A DNA stretch of 64,000 nucleotides from Liolophura sinensis (lineage: Eukaryota; Mollusca; Polyplacophora; Chitonida; Chitonidae): NCBI RefSeq assembly GCF_032854445.1, contig NW_027017962.1:188001-252000 (forward strand), given 5' to 3'. The notes under the pieces are model-generated. The model saw only the letters and a program-made list of their open reading frames with translations. It was not told the origin of the DNA and did no database searches. Below are positions 21,958-33,172 of this stretch, piece after piece. Numbering within the stretch: the stretch's first letter is position 1; each line of letters begins with the position of its first letter. A program made the position numbers and the translations under genes.

Positions 21958-22867
21958 CTGCAAACACACCATGAACACATACCATCAATTATTTCAACAT
22001 TTCAATGACTATAAAACACACAGACATACACGCAGGGGTCAAAATGTTAGGTGAATTCACTTGTTTTTAGGCTCCTAATACTGTAAAAAGATCATTTCCA
22101 CTGAAGCCAGGTCATCACAGAGATGACGTTGCATACAGCACACACACACATGAACGGATGCTTGATGTTTGTTATCCACTTCCATGTTGTTTTATACGGC
22201 CTAAAATGAAATTTGACGAGGTCATCACTCTTAAAAGCTTGAAATACCAAACTTGTGTACACCTCGTCCCGTATGGATCCACCTACGCTTCCATACTTCA
22301 TAATCTTCTTGGATGAGTCATACAACCTGTCATTTACAATGTACTTTTCCTAGAATACCGCCAGTCCCTTTGCAGCTCAGACACTTATCGTGTCTAAAAC
22401 AGCTTGGTCATTCCACGTCATTCCAGCCAGCATTTGATACCTTAGCATATATGAGGAAGGTCTGCAAAGTTATAGTTCCAAATTCTAAGAGTTGTTTTTT
22501 TTCAGAAACACTATGCACCATTTATTTTTCATAGTCTCAAAACGCTTATTTCTTGTGGAATGTCTTGATCAAATATATAGAAGATCTTTGTTACATGTTA
22601 AATATCATTTAGTTACATGGTCATTTGCCCAACAAAGCCTAAGCACTTCAGAGGTTTATCTTTAATGTACTTGTTTTCTGAACTATGCTCCAGGAGAAAT
22701 GACGGTTAAGGCAAAAGCTGTCAATCATATATAATGTATTAACCAGCCAACTGCCTTTAGGGGAGTCTGCATGACCTGATAATACATAAATAGAAAGATT
22801 ATGTGAGCATGGCTTGATGACGACTGACTGCGAGATGTCGCAGTGTAATCCCAATCCCGCCACGTAC

Positions 22868-23125
22868 CCTGGTCGCACGTAAACTGACCAGCTGGCCGCC
22901 CGTAAACTGACCAGCTGGTCGCACGTAAACTGACCAGCTGGTCGCACGTAAACTGACCAGCTGGCCGCACGTAAACTGGCCTGCTGGCCGCACGTAAACT
23001 GACCAGCTGGCCACACATAAACTGACCAGCTGGCCGCACGTAAACTGACCAGCTGGCCGCACGTAAACTGACCAGCTGGCCGCACGTAAACTGACCAGCT
23101 GACTGCACATAAACTGACCAGCTGG
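22868..23125. repeat. 23-bp tandem repeat with a CAGCTG in every unit (about 11 copies), ACSS2 intron 1
   Basis: Unit CGTAAACTGACCAGCTGGCC plus GCA. Each copy holds the palindromic core CCAGCTGG, a CANNTG E-box. Minus-strand frames reading VSLRAASWSVYVRPAG-type repeats are by-products of the short unit. Confidence 0.9.
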
Positions 23126-23635
23126 CATGGGGTTAAGATGAATGCTGGCATTTGTCAGAACATGAAGAACAAAATAGCTATGCAACTATACAACATTACG
23201 CCCATGGCAGACTGTGCAAACGTTTATGCATTACAGGAGTCAGTATGATCTATGTTTCTCATGTTACAAGTCGCCACAAACGCTTGCCCAGCAAATTGGA
23301 AATATTTGTGGATATTTGTTGAGCAAACAACAGGTGTCAGCTGGAGCCAGTGCCTCACATCTCTACTCTGGGTAGTGCCCTCTCTGTGTACACACCCCAA
23401 ACACTTAGCTATGTCAGGGTAATTAACTATATGTTCCTTCATACGTGGAGAATAAGACAACGTGCTATGTCAAGCTAACTCTATGCAATCCATCACATTT
23501 CCAGTCAAGTTTTCAAATTCTCCAGAAAGAACTGTCTGTTTTGGGCTGTCCTTTATTCCATTTTTTTGTTCTCTTTTAAATTTAAACTTAGGCAACAGAC
23601 GTTAAGCCAATAATTATCTAATCTACAAATTGTAT

Positions 23636-23752
23636 GTACACGTTTGTCACTGAGTGTAACATGTTTGTTGCTGTGTGTAACAGAATTGTTGCTGAGTGTA
23701 ACATGATTGTTGCTGAGTGCAACAGGATTACTGCTGAGTGTAACATGTTTCT
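23636..23752. repeat. Degenerate 21- to 22-bp tandem repeat (5 copies)
   Basis: Block TTGTTGCTGAGTGTAACATG with single-base changes recurs about five times. Confidence 0.75.
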
Positions 23753-23904
23753 GTGTATAGCCCTGTACAGTTGTGGCTCAGTACAACAGTCTGTATCAAT
23801 ACATATCTATGTAGATTTAATCCTGTAAAAGTACAGTTTAAGTACCAAACTACCAGCAGTGTACCTCCACGGTTGACTTACTCTGTACAACACAGGTCAT
23901 TGTG

Positions 23905-24915
23905 ACAGACTATACATGTAGGTATCAATGGCATAATCTGAGTGACATGATTAGACTACACGTACACTACACTGTTATTTCTCATGACACAGACTATACA
24001 TGTAGGTATCAATGGCATAATCTGAGTGACATGATTAGACTACATGTACACTACACTGTTATTTCTCATGACACAGACTATACATGTAGGTATCAATGGT
24101 ATAATCTGAGTGACATGATTAGACTACATGTACACTACACTGTTATTTCTCATGACACAGACTATACATGTAGGTATCAATGGCATAATCTGAGTGACAT
24201 GATTAGACTACATGTACACTACACTGTTATTTCTCATGACACAGACTATACATGTAGGTACCAATGGCATAATCTGAGTGACATGATTAGACTACATGTA
24301 CACTACACTGTTATTTCTCATGACACAGACTATACATGTAGGTATCAATGGCATAATCTGAGTGACATGATTAGACTACATGTACACTACACTGTTATGT
24401 CTCATGACACAGACTATATATGTAGGTATCAATGGCATAATCTGAGTGACATGATTAGACTACATGTACACTACACTGTTATTTCTCATGACACAGACTA
24501 TACATGTAGGTATCAATGGCATAATCTGAGTGACATGATTAGACTACATGTACACTACATTGTTATTTCTCATGACACAGACTATACATGTAGGTATCAA
24601 TGGCATAATCTGAGTGACATGATTAGACTACATGTACACTACACTGTTATGTCTCATGACACAGACTATACATGTAGGTATCAATGGCATAATCTGAGTG
24701 ACATGATTAGACTACATGTACACTACACTGTTATTTCTCATGACACAGACTATACATGTAGGTATCAATGGCATAATCTGAGTGACATGATTAGACTACA
24801 TGTACACTACACTGTTATTTCTCATGACACAGACTATACATGTAGGTATCAATGGCATAATCTGAGTGACATGATTAGACTACATGTACACTACACTGTT
24901 ATCTCTCAGTCAAAC
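23905..24915. repeat. 84-bp highly homogeneous tandem repeat (12 copies), ACSS2 intron 1
   Basis: The unit begins GACACAGACTATACATGTAG and ends CACTGTTATTTCTCAT. Copies differ by only a few single bases (for example ATGTCTCAT against ATTTCTCAT, GGTACC against GGTATC). At 28 codons per unit the plus strand stays open for 350 codons from 23902 to 24954. No domain or signal is recognisable, and it is antisense to ACSS2 within its intron, so I treat the frame as incidental. Confidence 0.93.
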
Positions 24916-24954
24916 TTATCCCAGGCCATCATTAAATATACGTTCGTTGAATGA

Positions 24955-26120
24955 AACCCAACCAACACTCAAATCTAGGGCCCTACTAAAGCTTTAGTTG
25001 GAATTTAACACAAGTTTGTTTATTTTTCACTTCCTGTTTTACTATGTTTTTCATCACTCATAGTGAAAAAGAAGCACTTACCTAAATACAGATCCCATTA
25101 TTTCAGATAGTGTCATGTTTCTCTCCATTGCATGAGACACAATGATTTTCTTTTGTCCCTGTCTTTGTAATCTTTAGAGACAGTGTTGTAAAGGCAAGTG
25201 TATTTTTCATACTCCTTTGTCAACAAAACTGTCTCATTGTGTGACCAGTTTCTCTCTTTCTTCTTTGGTGCCACCTTTTTGCCCATGTCATGTTCTTTGA
25301 GACAGTCTTTCTATACACCTGCTGATTGGCTACTTTCACTCAATTTGCTGACAAAACATACACATGCACATTTCTGATTCAGCAATGTTGGATGGTGTTG
25401 AGTGTTGTTGAACAAAGTTGAACTCGTCCAGACTACTCAACATGGCACAATTTGTTGAGTCAACTTCCAGCTGATTCTTGTTGAGTCAACAAAAGTAGGG
25501 TGATGTTGGATAGTCTGGATGTGGCTTAATTCACAGGTCACTGAGCTCCATCAAATGTCTTGATTTACTGGGTACATATATATGTATTCTGACTATACTA
25601 TGGCACATTATTCGGCACCACAAAAACAGTACTCTGCTCAAGTACAGTTAAAACAATTGGACAGTCAGGTACTCTGCAGGAGATGTCTATAAACACTGAG
25701 TGACTGAGGTTGAGGAGATCTTACAGGTTTATAAGCTATGGTCTTACTTTTCCAGGTGGATAGGACGAGTAAATATATATTCCTACCTCAGAATTTTATG
25801 ACAAACAAAACAGTAGACATCAAAGAAAAACTGAACAAAGGTAAAGGTAAAAGGTAAAGACTAAGTACATACAAGAAATAGCAGAGCAGCTGTTCTGCTA
25901 TTTTATACGCTGATGAAATTGAGCAGACATTGGGCAGATCAAGTACAATCTAGAACAAGACGATATGGCGTGATTCAGTCTAAGACAGCATTTATGCACG
26001 GAGCATAAATATTAGTAGTGTATGATAGCTAGACCCTGAAAGGTGGTGAAAGATATAGCTTTATTGAAAACAGGTGATTTTATTGATTAGAAGGCCCTTA
26101 GTTACCTTGTATCTGTAAAG
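24955..26120. other. ACSS2 intron 1, unique part
   Basis: No exon or array seen. A short internally repetitive patch around GTTGAGTCAAC/GTTGAACAAAGTTGAAC lies at about 25385-25515. Confidence 0.5.
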
Positions 26121-26124
26121 ATAA

Positions 26125-26365
26125 GCCAATTTATTTAACGTTATTTCATTTTTGTTTTACGCCGTACTCAAGTGTATTTTATTTACACAATCATTATGGT
26201 GGGATGAAACCTTGCACAGCCTGAGGGAAACCAACAACCATCCGCAGGTTTCTAACAGACCTTCCCACCTATGCCTGGAGAGAAACCCAGTGACAGCATT
26301 AGTGCGAGGCTGCTGGGTCACTACACTTGCTGGCACCCTAACCACCTCGGCCCTTATGTTTAGCC
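26125..26365 (+). mobile_element. Dispersed SINE-like repeat, copy 4 (one of the longest)
   Basis: Contains TTTTACGCCGTACTCAAGTG, CATTATGGTGGGATGAAAC, CAACCATCCGCAGGTTTCTA, GACCTTCCCACCTATGCC and the 3' block TGCTGGGTCACTACACTTGC. Open frames across it are by-products. A G-rich run (GGAGGGGGGGGGG) lies further on, near 26690-26702. Confidence 0.8.
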
Positions 26366-26914
26366 ATTTATCCATGTCTAAACAGCCATGTTACTGAGTT
26401 TAACATTTACTCAGTAGCTCTCTACTAATCAGAAAGCATAGTGTATATACAAAAGGAGAGCTGCAGTGCTGTATCAAAGTACAGAGGGAGTAAATTAAAA
26501 CAGCTTTTTAGCATTCAGGGAACAGGTGTGGCCTGGCTTTATGTAGACTACACCTCTACTGACGGAGGTACCGGTCAGCTATTGATCACTCTACTCTGGT
26601 TTACTCTACAATGTCATTATGACCTCTTATTGCAAAAACAATGCTATGTATCACAGCTCACCTGTTAATACCAGGGAGGTGAGGAAGGGGGAGGGGGGGG
26701 GGTATAGCTAAACACTGTATGGACTTAAGATACTTACTAAACTGAGGTAAACTTAATACGGTGGGCTAATCTCATGGTGCTATGGACTAATGACATGTTA
26801 CCTGGTGTTGTTGTTGCACACCTCCTCACTAAGTAGCGCGCCAGTGCTTAATGGATTATGCATTCACTGGTTAATACATGACATGGCCAGTCGCATTTCA
26901 AACTAAACACTCAC

Positions 26915-27243
26915 CAATAGAATGCTATTTTATCGCCTAAACCATTTTCAATGTGCCGATCTAAAGCGTTGTAACAGATGTTGGTTGTGGCCCCTTCCAT
27001 CCATTTGACGAAAATTGGACCTTTTGTGTGGTCGAAGTTGAAGTCGAAGAACTTTCGCCCGTCCGATGCCGGCGGTGTTTTCCAGTAAAACTGCTTGGCG
27101 ATTTCTCCCCAAAATGAAGATGGGTCCTCCACCGATTGTTTGTACATCTTCCGGTACTGCTCCATGCTGGAAACATGCGCCACATCTTGGATGTTTCGAG
27201 GAGGTTGGAAGACCTCAGACGAAGAGCTACTGTCTGCCGCCAT
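26915..27243 (-). CDS. ACSS2: ACSS2 exon 1 (start codon, residues 1-110)
   Basis: The reading frame begins MAADSSSSSEVFQPP and contains the family hallmarks FWGEIAKQFYWKTP, a KGPIFVKWMEGATTNICYN stretch and LDRHIENGLGDKIAFYW. This is the N-terminal ACAS_N-type region. The ATG at 27241-27243 is followed by G, a good start context, and no family similarity is seen upstream of it. The donor is GTGAGT just below 26915 (phase 2, splitting W110). The serine-rich leader has no obvious amphipathic mitochondrial signal, so I infer a cytosolic or nuclear enzyme. Confidence 0.95.
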
Positions 27244-27900
27244 GATTCATGTGGAATTAACTTCAAGGGTTAGACGTCAAGCCATTTCCTGATTGGTGGA
27301 AAGCGATAACCTCAGGCGAGTGGTGCCATGCTATTTATCGCTCAGGCGACCGACCTCGGTAAACCAAGTACATAGCCACAGGGATTCCCCCGGCCTGTGA
27401 GCGTAGGGGAATTCCCATTTAAGAGCAATCGCGTGAGGAGATTGAGCCATATCATGATCAGGCCCAGGGATCACGAAGCGTTCTTAAGACGTAAGTCAAA
27501 ATTTCTAGTCACTTTAAAATTTTTATTTCTTACGTAAGGAGGTTAAAGTATTGCTTGGCAACATTAATCCTGGGTAAGTTAGAGTAAGACAAATTTCAGC
27601 TGAAACAACGGTAAGGAACATACCAAGTTCAATGATTGGATTTTTTACTTAAGTCTAAGATCATTTCGTGATCCCTGAACCTCCTGTTCGTGGTATGTGA
27701 CTGCTCACCCGACTTTTCATAACGACTCAGGCCTACAGACCCGCCCCCCCCCCCGCCCCCCCCCAAAAAACAAAAAAAACAAACGAAAAACAGTGATATA
27801 TAACTTCGGATTAAAAGTATAAATAGGCACTCCTACATGTGTAGACCTTATACTAAACTTCATTTGAACTTCTTGTGTTTTCTCCATAAGCCTATACACT
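27244..27900. promoter_or_regulatory. Upstream region of the ACSS2 start codon
   Basis: This is the 5' flank of the minus-strand ACSS2 gene and must hold its leader or promoter unless a further non-coding exon lies farther away. No clear TATA box is seen at a sensible distance, and the first 150 bases are relatively GC-rich with several CG dinucleotides, which fits a TATA-less promoter. The call rests on position only. C-rich tracts occur at 27739-27764. Confidence 0.35.
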
Positions 27901-27902
27901 AA

Positions 27903-28085
27903 TCTGTTTATTTATTTGATTGGTATTTTACACTGTACTCAAGAATATTTCACATAAATGTGACAGCGGCCAGCATTACGGCGAGAGGCGACCGCGCAGA
28001 GCCCGGGAGAAATGCACGACCATCCTCAAGTTGCTGCAGACCTTCCCACGTACAGCCGGAGAGGAAGCCAATATGAGCTGTATAT
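27903..28085 (+). mobile_element. Dispersed SINE-like repeat, copy 5
   Basis: TTTATTTATTTGATTGGTAT, TTTACACTGTACTCAAGAAT, GGCCAGCATTACGGCGAG, CCACGTACAGCCGGAGAGGA. A good match to the other copies, truncated at the far end. Confidence 0.8.
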
Positions 28086-28844
28086 TAATATGTTAATATA
28101 CGTGCTAATATGGTCACTTCTCAAATGGTTTTGTCAGCAAAATTAGTCATGAGGTTTACGAAAGAAAATGCTGTGTATGACAGAAAATAACTCATCTATA
28201 AAGAATTTTTTTCCTACTTAAGGAATTACTTTTTACTGGAAAAATATTTCACCAAGAGGAAATTTTCTCTGAGACTGAAAATCATTTTCTTTGTCAAAAA
28301 ATATATTGTGTGAAAATACATTTTCATAAACTAACTTTGCCCATAAACTGTACAGTATATAGGTAAAAATAATTTAAATGATTTTGCCTGGCACTGAAAA
28401 GCCACCGTATACTATATGCAGTCCCGTAATGCTGGTAACAACAGCTATTCTTGACTGACAAGTATATCACTTGGTGCCATCGTGCCATCGCTTCACATCA
28501 TCGTGACATCGGACTTAATTTGTAAAATCAGTCATACTCTCCACCAAAATTGCCTGTCGTTAGTGACACGTAACACCACAAGCTCTGCGCAATATGTTGA
28601 ACCTTAATAATATTCTAAGGAAAATGCTGTGAGAATATTTTTTATTATTCATTATGTTAAACTCCTTAAGCTTGATTTCAACACCAAGAACTCATTTCCT
28701 CGCGTGACGTCATAATTAGTTCCGCTTTTGTGTGTACACGCTTAAGGATGAACGCCCGACGCTGAGCAAATGATAAAACATTTTGGCCAAGTATCAGTAG
28801 CGGAAAATAAAGACCACAATGCACAACTCTGGTCGCGTGAGTAC

Positions 28845-29168
28845 TCTTGAGAGGGAGAGGGCACGAAGTGTCACGAAGCGATGACACGATGGCACGAAGT
28901 GATGGCACCATGTCAGGAAGTGACGACATGATGGCATGAAGCGATGGTACGATGGCATGAAGCGATGACACGATGGCACGAAGTGATGGCACCATGTCAC
29001 GAAGTGACGACATGATGGCATGAAGCGATGGTACGATGGCATGAAGCGATGACACGATGTCACGAAGTGATGGCACTATGCAAACATCGTGTCATCGTGA
29101 CATCGGTTCATCGCTTCGTGCCACCGTGTCATCGCTTCGTGACATGGTGCCATCACTTCGTGTCATCG
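28845..29168. repeat. Tandem plus inverted repeat (foldback) of CACGAAG/GATGGCA units
   Basis: GAAGTGACGACATGATGGCA recurs 84 bases apart (28917 and 29001), each 84-bp unit itself built of 14- to 16-base CACGAAGTGATGG motifs. From about 29090 to 29168 the same motifs appear in reverse complement (TCATCGCTTCGTGACATGGT), able to pair with 28950-29050. A smaller inverted piece (TGCCATCGTGCCATCGCTTC) lies at 28476-28512. A long hairpin can form. Confidence 0.88.
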
Positions 29169-29796
29169 CCGGGAGATGCAACGATGGTACGATGATGAGA
29201 TCATCCGCCCTCCACAGATTTTAGCTACTTTCAAAACTTTTCGTAAAGCTAGTTGAATATGTAAATTATAGACACTATATAACATATACACAGGATTAAA
29301 CTCGGCATAATTTTGTTTAAACTTGTCGTTCATATACCTCTGTTGGGCTATCGCCAGGATACGGCTGTGGTAGTGCCGAGGTGGTTTTAAGCCACAGCCA
29401 TTCATTCACTTTTGTGGGCGCGATGATCACGTCACTTCTCCGCAGTAACTCTCATGAAAATCGTTACAATCGTCACAACGTGCATATTTTGGACTACCTA
29501 GAGTAGGAAGTATATGTACTGTATCATCCGTGCTTGCCGCTATGTTGAGCTCCACACATGTTATGCACCTCTAGGCTACGGTGGTCAGAGAATTTAAATT
29601 AATGAGATATTATGGTGTATGGATAGCATGTGACCGTAGCAAATATTTCAATCTCTTGGATGGATAAGAATATTGACTGCGTAAACCTGCGTTGTAGGCC
29701 TACTTCGGAATAGGTTGAGACACTCTGACTTTAAAACATATTTGTACCAATAGTAGATTTTCCCGAAATAATTATGTCTGGGTCTTGGCTGCAGTA

Positions 29797-29912
29797 AGCG
29801 GTCGGAGACGCTCGTGTGGTTATCGGCGACGCTTGTGTGGGTGTCGGCGACGCTCTTGTGGCGGTCGACGACGCTCGTGTGACTGTCGGCGACGCTCGTG
29901 TGGCCGTTTGCT
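29797..29912. repeat. 21-bp tandem repeat (5 copies)
   Basis: CGGCGACGCTCGTGTGGCTGT-type units, variant in each copy, CG-rich against an AT-rich background. Confidence 0.85.
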
Positions 29913-30962
29913 CAGTCTAACTGGAGAAACTCCCTCTATCAATACTTGACAGTCGTTACCGACCACCAAGACTGGTTTATAACTGAATATTCTGTTTGTT
30001 TTTCACTCCGCAATAAATAATAACAGCGGACAAGGGTTTGGACAGAGCTTGTGAACATCCATGCTCTGAACCTCTTCGGATAGAGATCTATGCAAGAACA
30101 TGCTTGTAACAGAGACGCTACTTCTTATGTCATTTGCTATCGTTTATACATGTATCCCAACATTAACCGAAAGTAATTGTATTGCTTTATAGTTAAATAA
30201 TATAACAGCATCGCGCATGAACAGGTGAACCCATCCATACACAAAACATATGGAAACCGGACTGAATATATTAAAACACTACAAAATAAAAAAACACTTG
30301 ATAAAAAAATAAACAAATTAGGTTTATTGCACAACATACATATATGTAAATGTTTTTACAAATTCTAACGTGTGCGTACTGAAACCAAGTAAATGGATTA
30401 GCATGATGACGTTAATACATCCGACCATATAAAATACACAAAAAGATCAGAAAAGATGAGACAATTTATTTTAACAGAAGATGAACAAATTTTAAAAAAC
30501 TGTAATGCTACATCAAATATTTAAAGCACATGTGTTTTAAATAAAGAGCATGCATATCCTAGTCAATCTTTGAAATGATTGTCAGCTTACGCTCATTTGG
30601 GTATCTTATAACATCCGCCAGCATTGGCATGCACCTATGTGTCGAGGATTTCAGCGTGTGAAGAACGTTCACAGCCTACAAACAGCATCTACCCTAGCCA
30701 TATTGTTCGTGGGACGTCAAATATTTTGGCAGAACTGTTTGTATGTCCGAATTTCATTTTAAGATATACACGTGTAAGTTACAAGTATTGACTGGAGTAA
30801 ATAGTCTCTCACAACTTGAGTAACCGTATAGGAGTTACACAGTGTTAAGCAATGAATGACTCGAGGCACTGTAGTATAGAGTTACTGGTAAGTTATCATT
30901 CCACGGTGGATCACATACTGTCTTGTAACATATGGGACAGATCTGCGGCTCTTCTTATTTAT
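29913..30962. other. Intergenic, nothing recognised
   Basis: AT-rich unique sequence. No gene, array or mobile element that I can support. Confidence 0.5.
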
Positions 30963-30967
30963 TCATC

Positions 30968-31318
30968 GAGAGCTGCTTTTAGGCATGTCATGATGCTCCG
31001 TCATCGTGGCCATTAATTTGTTGAAATTCCGTATTCTCTGATTGTACCCAACTTTAGCAACGCTCATAGCCCTGACCAGCTCTCTCTGGCTTCTCATTTG
31101 TTCAAAATCACTCTCGGCTTTTGTCATTACACGAGACTTCGTGGCATCTCCACGGGAAGAATCCAGTGTAAGGCCTCATCTGGTATCCCTTTACATTTCT
31201 TCCGATGACCATCGCGCTTTCTCGTCTTTACGCTCGTTTTCAATTTAAGAGGACTTTTAGAATAACACCTGTATGTTTGGTCAGCGTTATTGTCTTCATC
31301 ATTTGGTGTAAATCCCAT
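30968..31318 (-). pseudogene. Possible small coding sequence with a -1 frame change
   Basis: Not a recognised family. A frame opens at an ATG (31316-31318) as MGFTPNDEDNNADQTY and runs through a Lys/Arg-rich stretch (VKTRKRDGHRKKCKG) to a stop at 31127. In the -1 frame from about 31172, reading continues as LTLDSSRGDATKSR, then MTKAESDFEQMRSQREL, then a helical-looking segment ending HHDMPKSSSR and a stop at 30968-30970. The stop overlaps AATAAA (TGAATAAATAAG). Composition of both halves looks protein-like and complementary, as if one base had been gained or lost. It may be a broken small gene, a sequencing error, or chance. Confidence 0.25.
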
Positions 31319-31329
31319 CTCTCTAGAGC

Positions 31330-32540
31330 CTAACGTGTAATGCTAGGTGCACAAGTTCCTGAAAGCGGAAGATTACGCACGTACTACTATGTGTAGGTCA
31401 TATAGGCCTACCCCGATCCTGTAACATTATGTTAGGGCTCCAAGATAGGCTGTGCATGTTTTCCTCGTTATATATAGGCAGAAATAAAACGTACAAGAGT
31501 CGTTGCACCTCTGCTGACAATATAAACGGGATAATTTACACAATTTTCACGTGACTATTGTTGACCACTCATTCTGTGTATACGGTGGACCTTCATGTAT
31601 GTACGTACTATAAACGTACGGATGACGGTATCTAATTCAAGGGCAAATAACTCGCATACCATCAGACACTCAATGCCGTTGTACTAACCATAGGCTACCT
31701 GTACACCAGAGCTAGAATATCGCCCTCGAGAATTTCATCATCAAATGATCTTACCTTTTTGACAATCTAGATATTTAAAAAAACATCCATGTATGCGAAA
31801 GTGAGCCAAATATAAGAAGATTCCCCACCCCTCCGCCATATAAGGCTTAAAAATGCATCAACCTACATGCACGAACCTACATACATGTATATACTGCGCG
31901 GTCAGTGCCGGTAAGTTTAGATCAAGCTAAGAGCTTCATAAGGTGAATGTCATGATATCTCCACACAGAGCTTCGGTGTGTTTTGGGTATTTTATGTGGA
32001 TGATACAAACATGTTTCGAATTTATACAAATATTATTTAAAAGAGAACTTTAGCTGCATGTCGTTAAATTAGAAAATGTCCGTCTGTTCTATATAGGCCT
32101 AAATACAGGTGTACGTGTAAACACCAAAGAAAACGCGAAGGGCGTGTGGAAGTGCAGGATAATATACAAATAAACGGGAGGAGTTGTTTACGCATTAAGA
32201 TCGAAATTAAAGATAGTTTCATGCTAGTGAATAAAGAGAAATACATTTTTGATGACCAAAGGGCTACATATATAATATTTTCCAAAGGTTCTTTGACGGG
32301 CGCCTATTCACGTCAACAACTGTAGACCTAATTAATAATCCAACTGTTGTCTATAGCCTATGATATATTTCTGGTGCACAGTATATAGCCACCTTATCAC
32401 ATAGACTAACGTGGGCTGTACGTGACTCCCACGTCCTCAGTCTGTAGCCTGCACGTGAAATATGTAGGCCTTGCGTAGAATAACGTACGTGGTACGCCTT
32501 CATGCCTGGCCTACGTTCTGTCGATGACCACAGAGACCTA
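31330..32540. other. Intergenic, nothing recognised
   Basis: Unique sequence upstream of the putative small plus-strand gene. Short open frames only, without recognisable motifs. Confidence 0.5.
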
Positions 32541-32543
32541 GCC

Positions 32544-32575
32544 TATATAACAGACCTAGATCTCTCGTCAGTTTT
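32544..32575 (+). promoter_or_regulatory. Putative core promoter: TATA box and initiator
   Basis: TATATAA at 32544-32550 is followed, with the A at 32570, by GTCAGTTTT, a match to the TCAGTY-type initiator. The spacing (26 bases from the first T of the TATA box to the initiator A) fits a TATA-directed start. It sits 225 bases before an open reading frame with a plausible short leader intron. Confidence 0.45.
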
Positions 32576-32680
32576 CATTCAGTATCGGTTACCTGAAGTC
32601 GCCCCACTCGTGTGCCGGCCGCTGATTTTGTTATTGCGGAATTTATGGACAAATAACTGAGCCGCGATCTGTGACTATAA

Positions 32681-32787
32681 GTGAGTACCGGTATAGCTTA
32701 TTTGGGCTTCAGGTTGTAGGGGTAACAGGCCTACACCGAGTTCCCCGTTAAAGTTCCTACTGTGTTATCCGGCCTAGTTACCTGCAG
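32681..32787 (+). other. Putative 107-bp leader intron
   Basis: The donor is CTATAA followed by GTGAGTACC at 32681 and the acceptor is TTACCTGCAG ending at 32787, eight bases before the ATG used by the downstream frame. Both signals are near consensus. Inferred only. Confidence 0.4.
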
Positions 32788-32794
32788 GCAGAGA

Positions 32795-33172
32795 ATGGAG
32801 TCAGTAACGGCTTTTAAGGAAAGCTCGGTCAAAAGAAGAGAAGATGGCGTTCATCAACACCCGATTAAAATGAGATTTCTTAAGAAAAAGACGAATGGAG
32901 AAATGAAGGAGGTAAGAAAATCGAGGAAGCATTCCCATCACAAGGTCGATGTACTGCGGTACGGGAAATGGGTGATATCTAACTATACAGGCTCAGGAAA
33001 GCTTAAGGATGAAAACGGTATGTGTAAAAAAGAAAAAGGACTCAATCCAGTCCATTTGACTGTCAGTGAAAGTAGTAAGGAAATGAATGCAGCGAAAGAC
33101 GTGGAACGAAAATTACTAACTGAACTCTCGTCGTACTTACAGCAAATTGTAAAACAGGGGACCGAGAAATAG
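32795..33172 (+). CDS. Hypothetical small basic protein (125 residues)
   Basis: I do not recognise the family. The frame starts MESVTAFKESSVKRREDG, has a strongly basic centre (MRFLKKKTNGEMKEVRKSRK, then HSHHK) that could act as a nuclear localisation signal, a middle segment GKWVISNYTGSGKLKD, and a helical, charged C-terminus (AAKDVERKLLTELSSYLQQI). The open frame extends upstream to 32762 but without an ATG. The acceptor-like CTGCAG just before the ATG and the TATA/initiator pair upstream support a real transcription unit. No clear AATAAA was seen close downstream. It lies on the opposite strand from both flanking genes. Confidence 0.45.
   Translation: MESVTAFKESSVKRREDGVHQHPIKMRFLKKKTNGEMKEVRKSRKHSHHKVDVLRYGKWVISNYTGSGKLKDENGMCKKEKGLNPVHLTVSESSKEMNAAKDVERKLLTELSSYLQQIVKQGTEK

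Larger units (their letters stand above)
299..27243 (-). other. ACSS2: Acetyl-CoA synthetase gene, 5' part (nine exon positions, continues below position 1)
   Basis: Gene-level entry. Exons in transcription order are 26915-27243, 21866-21957, 20189-20292, then 15101-15173 or 9346-9418, 7876-7951, 7208-7334, 5801-5916, 5123-5315 and 299-432. All have AG acceptors and GT donors, and the phases join without a break, giving 1244 coding bases with either version of exon 4. The family makes acetyl-CoA from acetate, ATP and CoA through an acetyl-adenylate. No mitochondrial presequence is evident, and the N-terminus resembles the cytosolic/nuclear ACSS2 form rather than ACSS1. The fragment covers the N-terminal domain and the phosphate-binding core. 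The lysine-bearing C-terminal domain is outside the window. Introns reach about 5 kb and are full of tandem arrays. Confidence 0.95.

Noticed and set aside
29163-29405. Minus-strand frame starting MNGCGLKPPRHYHSRIL
   Set aside because: The first part looks protein-like and a GTTTAA donor is possible after NDK, but there is no family match, partner exon or promoter evidence.
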